A stretch of 35,587 bases of DNA from assembly GCA_004524725.1 (NCBI GenBank), contig SDNW01000013.1:1-35587 (forward strand). The letters are read 5' to 3'. The notes under the pieces were generated by a model. It saw only the letters and a list, made by a program, of their open reading frames with translations. It did no database searches and had not been told where the DNA came from. Positions 32,656-35,587 of the stretch are shown one piece after another. The translations under genes and the position numbers were made by a program. Every line of letters begins with the position of its first letter. Position 1 is the first letter of the stretch. This stretch comes from Promethearchaeota archaeon (GTDB lineage: Archaea > Asgardarchaeota > Lokiarchaeia > Sigyniarchaeales > SOKP01).

Positions 32656-34878
32656 ATGATCGATTTTATCATTGCTTTATTTTACTTTGCTAATGATCTT
32701 GGCTTAGTAAGAATTGAGCAAATTTTCACTACAAATTTAATGACTCTTCTCTTATGTAGAGGATTCTATATCTTGATATACTTAGTGACTTATTATAAAG
32801 GAGCTGAAAGTGGCGAGAGAACGGGATCATTTATTTTTTCAAAAAAAGAAATGGTTTATTTTGGAATCAAACAATTAAGTTTGATTTTGTTCGGTATATT
32901 ATTTTTTCCGTTGACGGTATATCTCTCAGTTTATTCTTTAATGATTGGAGGAATTTATATAAAACAATGGCAATTCAAGTCGAAAGAAAGAATCTTTAAA
33001 ACCTTAGGTTTTTTAATAACTTTCCTCACACCTTTACTAAGTATTTTATGGTTTACTTTTATTAATGTCGATTATTACTCTATTGCAGCCATCGGAATAA
33101 GCCTAATAGTGTTTATTCAGTATGGATTTAAAACTGGTAAATATTCATTAAAACAACTAATTGATAAATATAACAACCGTAGAATCGAAAAATTACCACA
33201 GATATTTCAGTATATCGTATTGCTTGTTATGATTGCTTTTCCCACCTCTTTCTTAATAACAACTGCTGTATACTCCCCACCAGAGGTAATTACCTATATG
33301 ATTCCTATGCGAGATGATGTTGAATTAGCAACAGATGTATATGTAGCTCCAGGTTCCTTCGGAGCGCCTCGGCCTGTAATTCTGGTACGTACTCCCTATG
33401 GAAAATCTGGTATGGGAGGATTATATGCTATGCTCTACTCAACCCAGAATTATCATCTTGTCGTTCAAGATTGTAGAGGTACTTTTGATTCAAAAGTAGG
33501 TGATGATTATCTGCTATTTATTGATGCTTATAAAGATGGTGTCGATACCATTAATTGGATCTTGGAACAATCATGGTCAAATGGAAAAATCGCTTCTGCT
33601 GGAGCATCAGCACTTGGTATTAATGAATATTATTATGCGGGTATGAACCCAACAGGATTATTAGCCCAATCACTCATGATAGCCACACCAGATTTATATG
33701 AAACCTCAATTTACCAAGGTGGGGCATTTAAAGAAAGCATTGCAACGCAATGGGTCATGATGACCTCCCCCGATAATTATGAATATCAACTTGATCAATT
33801 AATTGCTCATCCTATGAAAGACATTTTTTATAATTCCACTTCCCTTTCCATGGATATCGGTCCAACATTTAAGAATGTAAGCGCTGCAGGGATACATATC
33901 GGTGGTTGGTATGATCCATTTCAAAAGGGCACATTAGATGGCTATATGGGTTATGATGACTTAGGGTTACCGTCCGCTAAAGGGAGACAATTATTAATTA
34001 TGGGACCTTTTACCCATGGTTTTCCAGGCGAGGGAAAACAAGGTGAATTAGTATTTCCAACGAAATCTGTCAGTGGATATGAACTTTATTTGGAATGGGA
34101 GCAAAAACTTTTCGACTACGCTCTATTAGATAACCCATTTGATTGGGAAGGTAACCGAGTAGCTTATTATATGATGGGCGATGTAGATAATGCTTCTGTG
34201 GATGCTAATGATTATCGCTATGCAAAAGATTGGCCAATACCACATACAAACGACACTTGGTATTTAATGGCGAATAATCAATTGAATAGAACCGGACCAG
34301 GGCTTCAGAGCTTAAATTTTACCTACCAATTCGATCCACGAAATCCTGTCCCTACTTTAGGTGGCACGAATTTAGTAATTTCATCTGGACCATATGATCA
34401 AAGTTCTATAGAAACTAGAGATGATGTCCTAGTCTTTGATACTCCCACTTTTACTCAGCCATATGATGTTATAGGGAACATGTGGGCCCATCTTTATGTA
34501 AAGTCAAATTGTACTAATACAGATTTTACTGTAAAGATAAGCGATGTCTATCCAGATGGACGCTCCATACTTATAAGTGATGGTATCATCAATGCCATGC
34601 GAAGAGATGGATTCAATGCTACCGCTGATCCTTTAGATGATTCACCTTATGTGGAATTAGATATTGATATGTGGGCAACAGCGTATCAATTCAATGTGGG
34701 ACATAAAATGAGGATTGCTATTTCAAGTTCAAATTATCCTCGTTTTGGTGTGAATCCAAATACTGGAGAAACTCCGAAAGCCTATTCTTATCAATATTTA
34801 CAAAAATTTATTGCTAATAACTCAATTTTAGTGGGTCCAGATTATCCCTCCTATATAACACTTCCCGTTCCAATATAA
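32656..34878 (+). CDS. Membrane-anchored CocE/X-Pro dipeptidyl-peptidase-type hydrolase
   Basis: The 740-residue protein joins an N-terminal membrane domain of about six segments (residues about 28-47, 68-100, 115-135, 140-158 and 183-207) to an S15/CocE alpha/beta hydrolase. The hydrolase starts near residue 212 (MIPMRDDVELATDVYV). Catalytic residues fit S318 in the elbow GASALG, D420 in GGWYDPF and H454 in GPFTHG. QDCRGTFDS and LRTPYGK-like VRTPYGK are family segments. The C-terminal ~220 residues form the X-Pro C-terminal beta-jelly roll. Family members cleave X-Pro dipeptides or esters/acyl bonds; the soluble domain most likely lies outside the cell. ATG at 32656. A paralogous N-terminus starts 110 bases downstream. 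Confidence 0.88.
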   Translation: MIDFIIALFYFANDLGLVRIEQIFTTNLMTLLLCRGFYILIYLVTYYKGAESGERTGSFIFSKKEMVYFGIKQLSLILFGILFFPLTVYLSVYSLMIGGIYIKQWQFKSKERIFKTLGFLITFLTPLLSILWFTFINVDYYSIAAIGISLIVFIQYGFKTGKYSLKQLIDKYNNRRIEKLPQIFQYIVLLVMIAFPTSFLITTAVYSPPEVITYMIPMRDDVELATDVYVAPGSFGAPRPVILVRTPYGKSGMGGLYAMLYSTQNYHLVVQDCRGTFDSKVGDDYLLFIDAYKDGVDTINWILEQSWSNGKIASAGASALGINEYYYAGMNPTGLLAQSLMIATPDLYETSIYQGGAFKESIATQWVMMTSPDNYEYQLDQLIAHPMKDIFYNSTSLSMDIGPTFKNVSAAGIHIGGWYDPFQKGTLDGYMGYDDLGLPSAKGRQLLIMGPFTHGFPGEGKQGELVFPTKSVSGYELYLEWEQKLFDYALLDNPFDWEGNRVAYYMMGDVDNASVDANDYRYAKDWPIPHTNDTWYLMANNQLNRTGPGLQSLNFTYQFDPRNPVPTLGGTNLVISSGPYDQSSIETRDDVLVFDTPTFTQPYDVIGNMWAHLYVKSNCTNTDFTVKISDVYPDGRSILISDGIINAMRRDGFNATADPLDDSPYVELDIDMWATAYQFNVGHKMRIAISSSNYPRFGVNPNTGETPKAYSYQYLQKFIANNSILVGPDYPSYITLPVPI

Positions 34879-34988
34879 TATTGTTATCTAACTAAATTAA
34901 AAAATTATTTTTCTTTTTTCTCTTCTAATTTTTACTTTTTTAGTCTCAATTGTAAATTTAATAAATAAGTAAAGACCAAATATTATTT

Positions 34989-35587
34989 ATGATAAATTGG
35001 ATAACTGCAATATTTTACTTTTTAGGAACTTTCGGATTTTTAGACATCGAAATGATGCTTAGTAACTTAATAATCCTTGTAATTTTTAGAGGTTTGTATA
35101 TCCTTGGATACGTTCTGTACTATGGGAAATATAGTAAGAGATCTACTGATGGAGAAGAGTTATTTACTAATAAAGAAATTATCTACTTCGGAATAAAACA
35201 AATTATATTAGTGCTATTTGGGATGATTTATTTTCCCATAACGATTTTTATCTCCTTTTATTCCTTATTGATGTTCGCTGCTTATCTTATCAACATTGGA
35301 AACACTATTAATCATAGGATCTTAATTATTTTTGGAAATCTCTTTAAGATTTTAATCCCTTTAATAGGGATCTTATGGTTTCTCTTTATCGTTCTTGACT
35401 ACTATTCTCTTTCAGCAATCGCAATTAGTTTATTAATCTTTTTAGTTTATGGTTTGAAGAATTCGTCCCTCTCGTTATCAGCACTTATGAAAAAATATTC
35501 GGGACGACGTTTAGAGAAGATACCAAAAGTTCTAAAATATATTTTAATATTCCTTCTTATTGCTTTCCCAACTTCCATTATTATCAC
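34989..35587 (+). CDS. Tandem paralogue of the membrane domain, 3' end beyond the window
   Basis: The open frame from ATG 34989 runs off the end (199 full codons). It resembles the previous protein's membrane domain segment by segment: MINWITAIFYFLGTFGF, then IIYFGIKQIILVLFGMIYFP against MVYFGIKQLSLILFGILFFP, then ILWFLFIVLDYYSLSAIAIS against ILWFTFINVDYYSIAAIGIS, then LEKIPKVLKYILIFLLIAFPTS against IEKLPQIFQYIVLLVMIAFPTS. The catalytic region would lie past the window edge, so a second CocE-like hydrolase is expected but not shown. The 5' contexts (ATTATTT before ATGAT) are also alike, as expected from tandem duplication. Confidence 0.88.
   Translation, partial: MINWITAIFYFLGTFGFLDIEMMLSNLIILVIFRGLYILGYVLYYGKYSKRSTDGEELFTNKEIIYFGIKQIILVLFGMIYFPITIFISFYSLLMFAAYLINIGNTINHRILIIFGNLFKILIPLIGILWFLFIVLDYYSLSAIAISLLIFLVYGLKNSSLSLSALMKKYSGRRLEKIPKVLKYILIFLLIAFPTSIII

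Noticed and set aside
1-35587. CRISPR arrays, insertion sequences, integrases or tRNA genes
   Set aside because: I found no regularly spaced repeats, transposase or integrase motifs, and no cloverleaf with a GGTTC-type T-arm by eye. Short repeats are isolated.

Overview
The window is AT-rich, gene-dense archaeal DNA. It carries archaeal/eukaryal-type information-processing genes: TFB, Gar1, eIF6, LX/L20a, prefoldin alpha, FtsY, SecE/Sec61-gamma, DnaG-type primase, S26e, TrmY and the archaeosine enzymes ArcS and RaSEA. Ribosomal protein S26e, roadblock/LC7-like proteins, a profilin-like protein and a Wood-Ljungdahl corrinoid protein together suggest an Asgard archaeon of the Lokiarchaeia type. 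That assignment is inference from gene content; there is no rRNA phylogeny here.

Layout. 1-3.3 kb: the end of a HAD phosphatase, the CdhE subunit of the CO dehydrogenase/acetyl-CoA synthase complex (minus), and a divergent ADP-forming acyl-CoA synthetase alpha subunit. 3.3-11.5 kb: poorly characterised genes (two membrane proteins, a large unknown protein, a PIN-nuclease/helical-repeat fusion) with an AIR-synthase/HypE-like protein and MobB. 11.6-13.9 kb (minus): membrane-anchored winged-helix regulator, TrmY, CDP-alcohol phosphatidyltransferase and S26e, which appears to use an ATT start. 14-16.6 kb: a two-gene ABC-2 exporter divergent from that regulator. 16.6-17.1 kb: no protein gene, but a possible structured RNA. 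17.1-19.5 kb (minus): two roadblock-type small proteins, then the conserved gar1-tfb pair. 19.8-22.9 kb: overlapping arcS and RaSEA genes for archaeosine in tRNA. 23-25.3 kb: a tandem-fused Lrp/AsnC regulator divergent from S-adenosylhomocysteine hydrolase. 25.4-27.8 kb: a small membrane protein, the profilin-like protein and a Get3/ArsA ATPase. 28-29.3 kb: dnaG. 29.3-32.5 kb (minus): eIF6, LX, prefoldin alpha, FtsY and SecE in the usual archaeal order, then an OsmC protein. 32.7 kb to the end: two tandem paralogues with a membrane N-terminus, the first joined to a CocE/X-Pro-peptidase hydrolase.

The strongest observation is in dnaG. The reading frame is broken by a 43-nt insertion (28163-28205) whose edges form a bulge-helix-bulge motif: a 4-bp central helix, two opposed 3-nt bulges and a 6-bp inner helix. 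Cutting each bulge after its second base, as archaeal tRNA-splicing endonuclease does, joins codons that restore the conserved DnaG sequence FGQTEG. This looks like an archaeal pre-mRNA intron in the primase gene; automated annotation would call dnaG N-terminally truncated.

No CRISPR array, insertion sequence, tRNA gene or prophage gene was recognised.
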